From: SFDP01 sp051653625
GTDB lineage: Bacteria; Bacillota; Clostridia; Lachnospirales; Lachnospiraceae
Direction of reading: 5' to 3'
NCBI GenBank assembly: GCA_051653625.1
Contig: JBOFWM010000031.1
Span: 1-7,421, forward strand
DNA length: 7,421 bases
Under the pieces are notes generated by a model. That model ran no database searches. It was not told the origin of the DNA and saw only the letters and a program-made list of their open reading frames with translations. Made by a program: the position numbers and the translations under genes. The first letter of the stretch is position 1. Each line of letters starts with the position of its first letter. Below, piece after piece: positions 1 to 5,994 of the stretch.

Positions 1-1259
1 AATTGCATTTTTTCTATTGTTACTTTTTCTTGAATCGCAAGAGAAAATACATGTAATCCTAAAGAAATATCTAGTTTTGATGCCATTTGAACCCCGATTA
101 TTACACGAGTATCTTTATTATATACAATTTTTAGAAGTACTTTTTCGTTGTTATGTTCTATAAATCCAGGTTTTTGATAATCTTCAAAAGAAGTAGAGGC
201 AACATTGATTCCAAGTGCTTTTGCTTTTGTTTCTGTAATACCAGTAGAAACCATATTTAAACCATTGATACTGATTCCGTTAGAACCTTGAACACCTATT
301 GATTCAAGAGCTGTTTTGCATACATTATGAGCTGCTACGATACCAGAACGTACTGCATTTGTTGCAAGTGCAATGTAATTTGTGTCTCCTATTGCATTAT
401 CTTTAACAGTAGCACAATCTCCAATAGCATATACATCTGGATTACTTGTTTGTTGATGTGTATTTACTAAATATGCATTATTTCTAAATAGTGTTAAGTC
501 ATTAGCGCCTAGTGTAGTATTTGGTTTAAATCCAACTGCCATAATAACCATATCGGTATCATAGGTAGATTTATCTGTAACAATAGACTCTACTTTTTTA
601 TTTCCTCTAAGTTCTACTACTTTTTCGCCATAAGCAAGAGTGATGCCAAGATTTTTTAGTGTCTGATCCATTCGTGTTGTAAATTCTTGATCATAATAGG
701 TTGAAAGACTTGTTGTAGCTACATCAACAAGTGTTACATTTTTACCACAACGAGCAAAAGCTTCAGCAAGTTCAACGCCAATATATCCAGCACCAACAAC
801 AGTTATATTAGTTAATGATTCATTGTTTAATTTTTGAATAACATCTTGAGCATCTTGATATAATTTTACTTGTTGTACATTTTCTAGGTCAATTCCTGGT
901 AAATTTGGAATGATTGGTTGAGAACCAGTAGCTAAGATAAGTTTGTCATAGTTTTCTTCGTAAGTAGTTCCATTTTTACTTTTTGCATATACTATTTTTT
1001 TATCAAAATCAATATTTGTGATAGTCGTTTCCATATATACCGTAGCGCCTTTTTTAGTTAAAGTTTCTTTGCTAGAGTAAAATAATCCTTCAGGTCCACC
1101 TATTTGTTTACCAATCCATAGCGCCATACCACACCCTAAAAAACTGATATTATCATTACGGTCAAATGCAACAACTTGACTATTTGGATAATGATCTAGA
1201 ATCGTATTAATGGCTGCTGTTCCAGCGTGATTTACACCTACAACAATAATTTTGTTCAT
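1..1259 (-). CDS. nox: NADH oxidase, water-forming (partial, C-terminus off the left edge)
   Basis: A cytoplasmic FAD flavoenzyme of the pyridine nucleotide-disulfide oxidoreductase superfamily, expected to reduce O2 to water with NADH, so regenerating NAD+ and removing oxygen. The reading frame starts at 1259 behind AGGAGG (1266-1272) and stays open to base 3, giving 419 residues. Full-length relatives are about 450-460, so roughly the last 35-40 residues lie outside the window. Visible marks: N-terminal nucleotide-binding loop VVGVNHAGTA (residues 6-15, with the conserved His11); SFLGCGMALWIG (39-50) carrying the redox-active Cys43; LILATGS (107-113); NAD-binding GAGYIG (156-161); AVGFKPN (241-247); the FAD-binding YAIGDCA (277-283); and the dimerisation domain with VQGSNGISI and MVSTG (323-340). 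The single active-site Cys in SFLGCG and close agreement with streptococcal Nox-2 sequences, as recalled, favour NADH oxidase over CoA-disulfide reductase or NADH peroxidase. Transcribed away from the plus-strand cluster. Confidence 0.93.
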   Translation of the reverse strand, partial: MNKIIVVGVNHAGTAAINTILDHYPNSQVVAFDRNDNISFLGCGMALWIGKQIGGPEGLFYSSKETLTKKGATVYMETTITNIDFDKKIVYAKSKNGTTYEENYDKLILATGSQPIIPNLPGIDLENVQQVKLYQDAQDVIQKLNNESLTNITVVGAGYIGVELAEAFARCGKNVTLVDVATTSLSTYYDQEFTTRMDQTLKNLGITLAYGEKVVELRGNKKVESIVTDKSTYDTDMVIMAVGFKPNTTLGANDLTLFRNNAYLVNTHQQTSNPDVYAIGDCATVKDNAIGDTNYIALATNAVRSGIVAAHNVCKTALESIGVQGSNGISINGLNMVSTGITETKAKALGINVASTSFEDYQKPGFIEHNNEKVLLKIVYNKDTRVIIGVQMASKLDISLGLHVFSLAIQEKVTIEKMQ

Positions 1260-1294
1260 AAAAATTCCTCCTATTTATATAAATAATCTTTGTT

Positions 1295-1312
1295 CTGTTA
1301 ATATAATAACAC
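1295..1312. promoter_or_regulatory. Rex-like operator 2 (weaker, covers the nox -10)
   Basis: CTGTTAATATAATAACAC is a second 18-bp inverted repeat with the same 7-4-7 layout, one base away from operator 1 (centre-to-centre 19 bp). Its left half differs from TTGTTAA at one position, and its right half (ATAACAC) differs from TTAACAA at two. It contains the nox -10 hexamer. Weaker than operator 1 and part of an AT-rich stretch, so chance similarity is possible; the identical spacing and adjacency argue for a tandem site. Confidence 0.4.
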
Positions 1313-1331
1313 ATTGTGATAATAATAACAA
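1303..1331 (-). promoter_or_regulatory. sigma-A type promoter of nox
   Basis: On the minus strand, TTGTTA (1331-1326) and TATTAT (1308-1303) are separated by exactly 17 bp. They match TTGACA and TATAAT at 4/6 and 5/6. The expected transcription start is near 1296, giving a leader of about 35 nt that contains the AGGAGG ribosome site. Both elements are overlapped by the inverted repeats listed as Rex-like operators. Confidence 0.65.
1314..1331. promoter_or_regulatory. Rex-like operator 1 (nox promoter)
   Basis: TTGTGATAATAATAACAA is an 18-bp imperfect inverted repeat. The half-sites are TTGTGAT and, on the other strand, TTGTTAT, separated by 4 bp. This fits the published Rex pattern TTGTKAA-N4-TTMACAA in Gram-positive bacteria except at the innermost base of each half. 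Rex is the NADH/NAD+ sensing repressor, and NADH oxidase genes are among its known targets in other Firmicutes. The site covers the -35 element and most of the spacer, so bound repressor would be expected to block polymerase. Assignment to Rex is inference from the motif plus the gene it controls. Confidence 0.6.
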
Positions 1332-1377
1332 TTACTAATTTTAAAGTAAAATTAAATAAAAATTAATAATTTGTGTG

Positions 1378-1406
1378 GATACAATCATAAAATAATATAG
1401 TATAAT
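1378..1406 (+). promoter_or_regulatory. candidate promoter of the 1451-4765 cluster
   Basis: A perfect TATAAT (1401-1406) is preceded 17 bp upstream by GATACA (1378-1383), which matches TTGACA at only 3/6. Transcription would start near 1413 and leave a leader of about 38 nt before the ATG at 1451. The -10 is convincing and the -35 is poor, so the promoter may be weak or need an activator. No operator-like repeat was recognised here beyond the nox sites about 50 bp upstream. Confidence 0.45.
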
Positions 1407-1450
1407 GAAAGAAAATAAAGAAATACAAATAGAAAAGGATGGTTATTATA

Positions 1451-1666
1451 ATGAAAAATACATTTAAAGAGAAGTATTTGAACGGAGAAATTGATTTTTA
1501 TGAAATTGATGAATATATTGAAACTTGGGGAATGGATGAAATAGAAGGATCATTAAGAACATATATAGGCATTACGGAACAAGAGGAAGATGCATGGATT
1601 AATATTGGTGATGAAGAGTTAAAAACTATACTAGATAGCCAAAAAAATAATAGTACAGAAAGTTGA
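1451..1666 (+). CDS. small acidic hypothetical protein (71 aa)
   Basis: Not assigned to a named family. The product is about 71 residues, strongly acidic (many Glu/Asp against few Lys), with no signal peptide or membrane segment, so probably a cytoplasmic, largely helical protein. A motif near the middle, YIGITEQEEDAW, resembles a phrase recalled from small uncharacterised Firmicutes proteins (aromatic-hGhT-E-E---W). The start at 1451 is preferred over an in-frame ATG at 1439 because AAAGGATGG (1434-1442) lies 8 bases before it, whereas the upstream ATG overlaps that site. It is first in the plus-strand cluster and ends 10 bp before the MORN protein gene, so the two are probably co-transcribed and perhaps translationally coupled. 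Function unknown. Confidence 0.7.
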   Translation: MKNTFKEKYLNGEIDFYEIDEYIETWGMDEIEGSLRTYIGITEQEEDAWINIGDEELKTILDSQKNNSTES

Positions 1667-1676
1667 TGAAAGAAGA

Positions 1677-2630
1677 ATGAAAGAATTAAAAAATAAAGAA
1701 ATCATAGCAGGATTAATTGTAATTTTAATATTGTCCGGGATAGCAGTTTTTTTATTAGTAAAGCGTGAGCAGGAGCCAAACAAGACGGTAGTAGAAACAC
1801 AGATAAAAGAGACAGAAGAGACCGTTAGTAGTGAAGAAATTGCAACAACTTATGAGGATATTGTAAGTATAAGTGAAGAAGAGAATTCAAGTTCTAGTGT
1901 AGAAGAGGAAAAACAAAAAACAAATATTTATTCGATCTCAAATGAATGGTATACAAAAGTAAATTATGTAAAGCGTCCGGTAGAAGATGGACAACTTGAA
2001 GAATTATTTGGCTATTGGGATGCCTATAATCTTGAAGCAATAGATGAATTAGTAAGATTAAAGAGAGTACAAGCAATAAGTGCAGAATTAGATGGTACCA
2101 ATACATACTATTATTATGGACCTGTGAATAGTGCAGGAAATCCTCATGGAAAAGGACTCGCAGTATATGAAAATAATGCATATTATTGTGGAGAATTTAA
2201 GGATGGAGAAAGAAGTGGGGAAGGAATGTGGCTCCAAGTTTTTGTTTATAAAAATGAGGGTGAAAACTTGGGGATTATGGAACATAGTTATAATGGTAGT
2301 TGGAGTAAGGATTTACCAAATGGAGAAGGGCAAGAGCATTTTTCCTTTGATTATGATAAAGTACGTTTAGACTATGATATTATTTCTAATGTAATAGGAA
2401 ATTTCAAGGATGGATATTATGATGGAGAAATGTATATTGTAACTACAAATGAATATAAGGAGAGCAGTGATTGGTATGGAACTGCAAATCAAGGAGTATG
2501 GAAAGGAATAGATGGACAAGCAATCAATACTCATATTGCAGTATGGAGAAATGAGCGGGAAACTGGCGTTTATTGGTGGATACCTACAGAACAAAATAAA
2601 AATTATGGTATTTATGGTTTGAAAAAATAG
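1677..2630 (+). CDS. membrane-anchored MORN-repeat protein (317 aa)
   Basis: Predicted single-pass membrane protein with an extracytoplasmic repeat domain. Residues 1-8 are Lys-rich, 9-28 form a strong hydrophobic anchor (IIAGLIVILILSGIAVFLLV), and 34-82 are a Glu/Ser/Thr-rich low-complexity stalk. From about 146 onward come MORN-type repeats: YYGPVNSAGNPHGKGLAVY (146-164), YYCGEFKDGERSGEGMW (169-185), YNGSWSKDLPNGEGQ (205-219), IGNFKDGYYDGEMY (240-253) and a degenerate WYGTANQGVWKG (266-277). MORN repeats (Y-x-G-x-W/F-x-x-G-x-x-x-G-x-G) build elongated beta scaffolds used for protein or lipid contact; the partner here cannot be told. The ribosome site is weak (AAAGAAG just before the ATG), which fits coupling to the small gene upstream. 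It ends 18 bp before the nucleoid-protein gene. Confidence 0.8.
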   Translation: MKELKNKEIIAGLIVILILSGIAVFLLVKREQEPNKTVVETQIKETEETVSSEEIATTYEDIVSISEEENSSSSVEEEKQKTNIYSISNEWYTKVNYVKRPVEDGQLEELFGYWDAYNLEAIDELVRLKRVQAISAELDGTNTYYYYGPVNSAGNPHGKGLAVYENNAYYCGEFKDGERSGEGMWLQVFVYKNEGENLGIMEHSYNGSWSKDLPNGEGQEHFSFDYDKVRLDYDIISNVIGNFKDGYYDGEMYIVTTNEYKESSDWYGTANQGVWKGIDGQAINTHIAVWRNERETGVYWWIPTEQNKNYGIYGLKK

Positions 2631-2648
2631 AAGAGTTAGGGAGTTAAA

Positions 2649-3668
2649 ATGGTTAAGGAAGAAATACGTTTAAAAAAGAGTATTGTTCATATATTAGATG
2701 CAACAGTAGGCATGGCAATCTTGTCAGAAACACAATTAGAGTACGGTTCAGATTTTGCTGATTTTTTGAAAGAGCATATTGCAAAAATAACATCAGGAGA
2801 TGATGCGAAAACATGTACTTTTTATGAAAAAGAATCAGAAATATTTCAGCTTTTAACGAAATATCAAGAAATAGAGTTTGTTGATATAAGTCAGAAAATT
2901 GCCAATAATTTATATGATATTATGAACAGTAATGTTGATATCCCATCAGCAGATTTAATTATTGTTGAATTTAGAGAATCAGATATTGATTATTTGGGTA
3001 TCTTAAAAATGAATTATAAAACTACATTTACTCATAAAACAACATCAGTTGAGGATGGAAATGTAAATGAAATTATAAAATTTAAAGCAACACTTCCAGG
3101 AAATGGACAGAAATTATCAGAAGCAGCTATTATTCGATTAACAGATTTTAACGTACAATTACTTGAAAAAAAATATGAAGTAAATGGAGAAAAGGTAAAT
3201 TACTTTTCGGAATTATTTTTAAAATGTAGTTCAAAATTATCACATAAATCAAAACTGAATCTTGTTACTAAAGCAATTGAAAAAGTACAAAAGACAAGTT
3301 TGGGAGAATCTTATGCATGTGAAGAAATTATGAAGGCAAAGAGTATTATTCAAGAAGAATTAAATAGTAATGGCGGATTTGTTGTAGAAGATTTAGGCGA
3401 TAAGCTTTTTGAAGAAAAGGAAGATTTAAGAGTTGCTTTTCAAGAAGAAATAGAAAAATATAATTTGGTAAAAGAAGAAATAATTCCACAGAGCGAAAGT
3501 ACAATCAAAAAATATCAAAAGCAGCATTTATTTACAGACAAAGGAATTGAAATTAAAATTCCAATGGATCAATATAAAGATGTAGATAGTGTTGAGTTTA
3601 TTACAAATGAAGATGGTACAATATCCGTGTTAATAAAAAACATTGGACACCTAGAAGCAAAATATTAA
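2649..3668 (+). CDS. 37-kDa nucleoid-associated protein, NdpA/YejK family
   Basis: Resembles the bacterial 37-kDa nucleoid-associated protein family (E. coli YejK/NdpA; Pfam NA37). The 339-residue length agrees with about 335 for YejK. Family-like features: IVHILDATVGMAIL near the N-terminus (12-25), a following F-L--HI segment (36-45), an acidic/aromatic stretch with FYEKESEIFQLL (58-69), and the central pair LIIVEF (103-108) and YLGILKMNYK (115-124), expected as adjacent beta strands. The C-terminal third is Lys/Glu-rich and probably helical. No membrane segment is visible. YejK associates with the nucleoid and has been reported to interact with type II topoisomerases; the role of Gram-positive members is poorly known. 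Ribosome site AGGGAG (2638-2643) lies 5 bases before the ATG. It lies between a membrane MORN protein and a hydrolase on one probable transcript, an unusual setting. Confidence 0.82.
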   Translation: MVKEEIRLKKSIVHILDATVGMAILSETQLEYGSDFADFLKEHIAKITSGDDAKTCTFYEKESEIFQLLTKYQEIEFVDISQKIANNLYDIMNSNVDIPSADLIIVEFRESDIDYLGILKMNYKTTFTHKTTSVEDGNVNEIIKFKATLPGNGQKLSEAAIIRLTDFNVQLLEKKYEVNGEKVNYFSELFLKCSSKLSHKSKLNLVTKAIEKVQKTSLGESYACEEIMKAKSIIQEELNSNGGFVVEDLGDKLFEEKEDLRVAFQEEIEKYNLVKEEIIPQSESTIKKYQKQHLFTDKGIEIKIPMDQYKDVDSVEFITNEDGTISVLIKNIGHLEAKY

Positions 3669-3697
3669 TATTTCATTTATGTGGAGGGTAACAATTT

Positions 3698-4765
3698 ATG
3701 GGAGATATGTTTACATATATAAAAAATAATGGACACAAAACATTTAAAGAAATGAAATTTAATGAAATAGATGGTCTTATTTTATCCCAATTTTTTTACT
3801 CGAAAATTGAATATTTGATTCCTAAAAGCTTAAATCAAAAACAAAATGTAACATTGCAACATATATATAACATAATGGAAGATAGTATTGTTTTTTCAGA
3901 TACAAGATTTGCTAAGAAAAATAGAATTTTATTAGATCTATTGTTGAAAAGTGAACGATTTTCTATGTTAGAATTTAATTATAGTGCTTCTATTGTAAAT
4001 GAAGATGTAGAAACACAGTTTAGTGCTATTACTTGTTTTTTAAAAGATTGTTATCCAGTAGTTGTTTTCAGAGGTACAGACGATAGTATCGTAGGTTGGA
4101 AAGAAGATTTTAATATGGCTTTTTCAAAACCAGTTCCAGGGCAAATTTTGAGTAAGTTATATTTGAATAAAGTTGGGAAAAAATTAAAAGGTATGTATGT
4201 AATTGGACATTCTAAAGGTGGAAATTTTGCAGTATATTCTAGCATGAATACAACGGAAGATATTAAACGGAAAATAAAGAGAATTTATTCTTATGATGGA
4301 CCAGGATTTCGCCCTGAAGTATTAAATAGTAGCGATTTTGAATCAGTAGAAAAAAGAATTCGAAAATTTGTTCCAAAATATGCATTGGTTGGTATGTTGT
4401 TACAAAGTCAAGAAGAATATTTAGTTGTAGATAGTTCGAGTATTGGAGTGTTACAGCATGATCTTTTTTCATGGAAGATAGAAAAAAATCATTTAAAGTT
4501 TTGTGATGGGATTTCTGAAAGAAATGTAAAATTAAATGAATCATTAAATACATGGATTCTTCAGTTGAAGGAAGATGAATTAGAGATATTTGTAAATGAG
4601 CTTTATAGAGTGTTTAATTGTACTAATGCAAAAAGCATTATAGAATTAAAAAGTGATTGGAAAAATACAATAAAATTGATTTTTTTGGCTTTAAAAGATA
4701 CGGACCCAAAGGTCCGAAAAAAAATGATAGAGATTCTAAAGCAATTTATTGAAATAGTAAGTTAA
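3698..4765 (+). CDS. Mbeg1-like (DUF2974) alpha/beta-hydrolase
   Basis: Predicted serine hydrolase of the DUF2974/Mbeg1-like group, lipase- or esterase-like alpha/beta fold; the substrate is unknown. The N-terminus has the family-typical FNEIDGLILSQFFY (21-34). A beta strand leads to VVFRGTDD (122-129), the usual FRGT oxyanion-side motif of lipase-3-like folds, then YVIGHSKGGNFAVYSS (167-182) with the nucleophile elbow G-H-S172-K-G, and YSYDGPGF (197-204) with Asp200 as a candidate acid residue. The catalytic His cannot be fixed by eye. The last 90 or so residues are charged and helical. No signal peptide or membrane segment is visible, so probably cytoplasmic or peripheral. The 355-residue length fits the family. 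Ribosome site GGAGGG (3683-3688) precedes the chosen ATG by 9 bases. It follows the nucleoid-protein gene by 29 bp and is probably co-transcribed. Confidence 0.85.
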   Translation: MGDMFTYIKNNGHKTFKEMKFNEIDGLILSQFFYSKIEYLIPKSLNQKQNVTLQHIYNIMEDSIVFSDTRFAKKNRILLDLLLKSERFSMLEFNYSASIVNEDVETQFSAITCFLKDCYPVVVFRGTDDSIVGWKEDFNMAFSKPVPGQILSKLYLNKVGKKLKGMYVIGHSKGGNFAVYSSMNTTEDIKRKIKRIYSYDGPGFRPEVLNSSDFESVEKRIRKFVPKYALVGMLLQSQEEYLVVDSSSIGVLQHDLFSWKIEKNHLKFCDGISERNVKLNESLNTWILQLKEDELEIFVNELYRVFNCTNAKSIIELKSDWKNTIKLIFLALKDTDPKVRKKMIEILKQFIEIVS

Positions 4766-4777
4766 TTATGGTAGCAT
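4749..4777 (+). promoter_or_regulatory. possible internal promoter for the 4809 gene
   Basis: TTGAAA (4749-4754, 5/6 to TTGACA) lies 17 bp before TAGCAT (4772-4777, 4/6 to TATAAT), and a TGG at 4769-4771 gives an extended -10. It overlaps the 3' end of the hydrolase gene. It would give the next gene its own transcript in addition to read-through. Sigma-D (flagellar) promoter elements were looked for here and not convincingly found. Confidence 0.35.
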
Positions 4778-4808
4778 AGATATATACAATTTTAAAGGAG
4801 GCGAGAAA

Positions 4809-5492
4809 ATGACAATACAAAATAAAACAAATTATAATTATTTATTTTCAAATTTAAGTTCGTCGAGTTCTTCAGGCTCTTCAAGTTCTAACTTTTTAAT
4901 AGATTATGCAAGTATTAAAAATGGCAGTTATGGAAAATTAATGAAAGCATATTATGCTAAAAATCCAGATAGTACTGGTGTTTTAGATACAAATTCTAAC
5001 ACAAATACAAAGAACTTAATGATAATTCAAAGTGATGCAACAGATTTACAAAAATCAATTAGTGATGTAGCATCAAATGTTGAAAAAGATATGAATATAG
5101 ATAAAGCATATGAGTCGGTTTCAAAATTTGTAACGGACTACAATGACTTTTTAAAATCAGCTGGTAATTCTAATGATACTTCGATTTTAAGAACAACTCT
5201 TAATTTAGCTAATGCGGTACAAAAAAGCTCGAGTTTACTATCAAATGTTGGAATTACTATTGGAAGTGATAATACTTTAAGCATAAATGAAGATACTTTT
5301 AAAAATGCAAATCAAAGTACGATACAATCATTATTTAGTGGAAATTCATCTTTAGGAACTAGTATTTCAAGTAAAGTTTCAATCATTGGAATACAAGCAT
5401 CAAATGAAGCAAAAAGAAGTAGTCTTTATACAAATGTTGGTGATTATACATCTGCTTTTTCAAGTGGAACTATTTTAAATAGATTTATATAA
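4809..5492 (+). CDS. Ser-rich, Cys-free protein with FliD-like C-terminal region (227 aa)
   Basis: No firm family assignment. Residues 15-27 are almost all Ser. They are followed by the distinctive IDYASIKNGSYGKLMKAYYA (31-50), a phrase recalled from uncharacterised short proteins of Lachnospiraceae. The C-terminal half resembles the FliD (flagellar filament cap) C-terminal region: helices around VSKFVTDYNDFL (104-115), then LSNVGITIGSDNTLSINEDT (144-163), comparable to the FliD phrase L--LGI-ID--G-L-ld---l, then TIQSLFSG (171-178). There is no Cys or Trp, no Sec signal peptide and no membrane segment, as in exported flagellar axial proteins. FliD itself is usually more than 400 residues, so this would be a reduced or divergent relative. 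A strong ribosome site, AAAGGAGG (4795-4802), precedes the ATG. It lies 43 bp after the hydrolase gene and ends 17 bp before the tRNA promoter. No flagellar gene is visible nearby. Confidence 0.72.
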   Translation: MTIQNKTNYNYLFSNLSSSSSSGSSSSNFLIDYASIKNGSYGKLMKAYYAKNPDSTGVLDTNSNTNTKNLMIIQSDATDLQKSISDVASNVEKDMNIDKAYESVSKFVTDYNDFLKSAGNSNDTSILRTTLNLANAVQKSSSLLSNVGITIGSDNTLSINEDTFKNANQSTIQSLFSGNSSLGTSISSKVSIIGIQASNEAKRSSLYTNVGDYTSAFSSGTILNRFI

Positions 5493-5509
5493 AAAACATA
5501 AAAATAGTA

Positions 5510-5538
5510 TTGACGTTTTTGTATTCTTTTGGTATATT
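5510..5538 (+). promoter_or_regulatory. strong promoter of tRNA-Leu
   Basis: TTGACG (5510-5515, 5/6) and TATATT (5533-5538, 5/6) are separated by 17 bp, with TGG (5530-5532) giving an extended -10. The start would be near 5545, so the precursor carries about 27 nt of 5' leader. That leader includes a small hairpin, TTGCAG (5544-5549) with CTGCAA (5555-5560). No terminator separates it from the upstream gene, so read-through could also reach the tRNA. Confidence 0.75.
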
Positions 5539-5571
5539 AATTCTTGCAGTTATTCTGCAAAATAAATAGAT

Positions 5572-5655
5572 GCGGAAATGCTGGAACTGGCAGACAGGCA
5601 AGACTAAGGATCTTGTGGGTGTATTCTCGTGAGGGTTCAAGTCCCTTTTTCCGCA
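5572..5655 (+). tRNA. tRNA-Leu (anticodon AAG)
   Basis: Complete class II tRNA of 84 nt. Acceptor stem GCGGAAA (5572-5578) pairs fully with TTTCCGC (5648-5654), with discriminator A5655. The anticodon stem CAAGA (5599-5603) pairs with TCTTG (5611-5615) around loop CTAAGGA, placing anticodon AAG at 5606-5608. A long variable arm spans about 5616-5630, as expected for leucine. The T arm is GAGGG / CCCTT around TTCAAGT (5636-5642). The 3' CCA is not encoded. Reads CUU directly; if A34 is deaminated to inosine by a TadA-type enzyme it would also read CUC and CUA. Confidence 0.93.
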
Positions 5656-5676
5656 GCATAAATACCCCCTAAAAAA

Positions 5677-5771
5677 GATGTCATCGGTTAAAAAGCCGAT
5701 GTCATCGGGGTTTACAGGCTTTTTTCTTAGAAAAAGGCCTGTATTTTTTATACCCTTTTTCGGTGATGTCA
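5677..5771 (+). repeat. GATGTCATCGG short direct repeats and hairpin
   Basis: GATGTCATCGG occurs exactly at 5677-5687 and 5698-5708, and a variant, GATGTCATACGG, begins at 5764. The second copy lies in a perfect 13-base palindrome, CCGATGTCATCGG (5696-5708). CATCGG (5682-5687) can also pair with CCGATG (5696-5701) around an 8-nt loop, flanked by CCCC (5665-5668 area) and GGGG (5707-5710) that could close a larger stem. These sit between the tRNA and its terminator, with the third copy just after the terminator. They may be tRNA-trailer structure or remains of a dispersed intergenic repeat. Confidence 0.55.
5713..5749 (+). terminator. intrinsic terminator downstream of tRNA-Leu
   Basis: A 14-bp stem, 5713-5726 with 5730-5743, has a three-base loop (TTA) and one G-T wobble. 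It is GC-rich near its base (ACAGGC with GCCTGT) and is followed by six T (5744-5749). In the opposite orientation the stem is not followed by a T tract, so it acts for plus-strand transcription only. It ends the tRNA transcript about 60 nt after the mature 3' end and would also stop read-through from the upstream cluster. Confidence 0.85.
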
Positions 5772-5799
5772 TACGGCACTTTTTAAGGTAGCCGTGTAT

Positions 5800-5816
5800 T
5801 TGAACCCTCACACCCA
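5800..5816 (-). other. inverted partial copy of tRNA-Leu (variable-arm/T-arm relic)
   Basis: Read on the minus strand this is TGGGTGTGAGGGTTCAA. The tRNA-Leu gene at 5616-5640 has TGGGTGT, then 8 extra bases of the variable arm (5623-5630), then GAGGGTTCAA. All 17 bases of the relic therefore match the tRNA with one 8-base gap. Flanking bases do not continue the tRNA: the T stem cannot form and no acceptor stem is present, so it is not a functional tRNA. It may be a relic of recombination or integration at the tRNA, or chance. Confidence 0.4.
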
Positions 5817-5994
5817 GAGTTTTTCTATATAAATAACATAATAAAACAGAAAAAAGAAAGTCCATATCCGCTACCAAAACAGCCACAAAGCATATAGGCA
5901 AAGTAAAAGTGGCGCCGTTTTTGAGATGGTTTGAAATGCCTGTGTTTATGCGGATTAGACTGTCGCCTTTTTTTGAAATAATCCTTTTTGCAAA
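5817..5994. other. intergenic stretch without recognisable gene
   Basis: Between the tRNA terminator region and the insertion-sequence end I see no convincing gene, promoter or RNA. A minus-strand reading frame of 171 codons crosses it, but that frame runs straight through the terminator stem and antisense through the tRNA. Only its first 60 or so codons lie in unexplained sequence, and they match no family I know and have no ribosome site upstream. The stretch is somewhat richer in G+C than its neighbours, which suggests a different origin. Confidence 0.4.

Noticed and set aside
1371..1384. TTGTgtggatACAA as a third Rex-like site
   Set aside because: Only four-base arms and a 6-bp gap, giving 14 bp in total; it does not fit the 18-bp 7-4-7 layout of the two sites at nox.
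1439..1450. Upstream in-frame ATG for the small acidic protein
   Set aside because: It overlaps the AAAGGATGG ribosome site that is correctly placed for the ATG at 1451, and it has no site of its own.
4701..4724. Perfect hairpin CGGACC-CAAA-GGTCCG followed by A8 near the end of the hydrolase gene, looking like a terminator or slippage site
   Set aside because: It is inside the coding frame. The tract is A, not T, on the sense strand, and on the other strand the T run precedes the hairpin. A stimulatory hairpin for frameshifting would lie after the A run, not before it.
4772..4783. Possible sigma-D (flagellar) promoter before the FliD-like gene
   Set aside because: TAGATAT resembles the -10 CCGATAT only loosely, and no TAAA-type -35 lies at the required distance.
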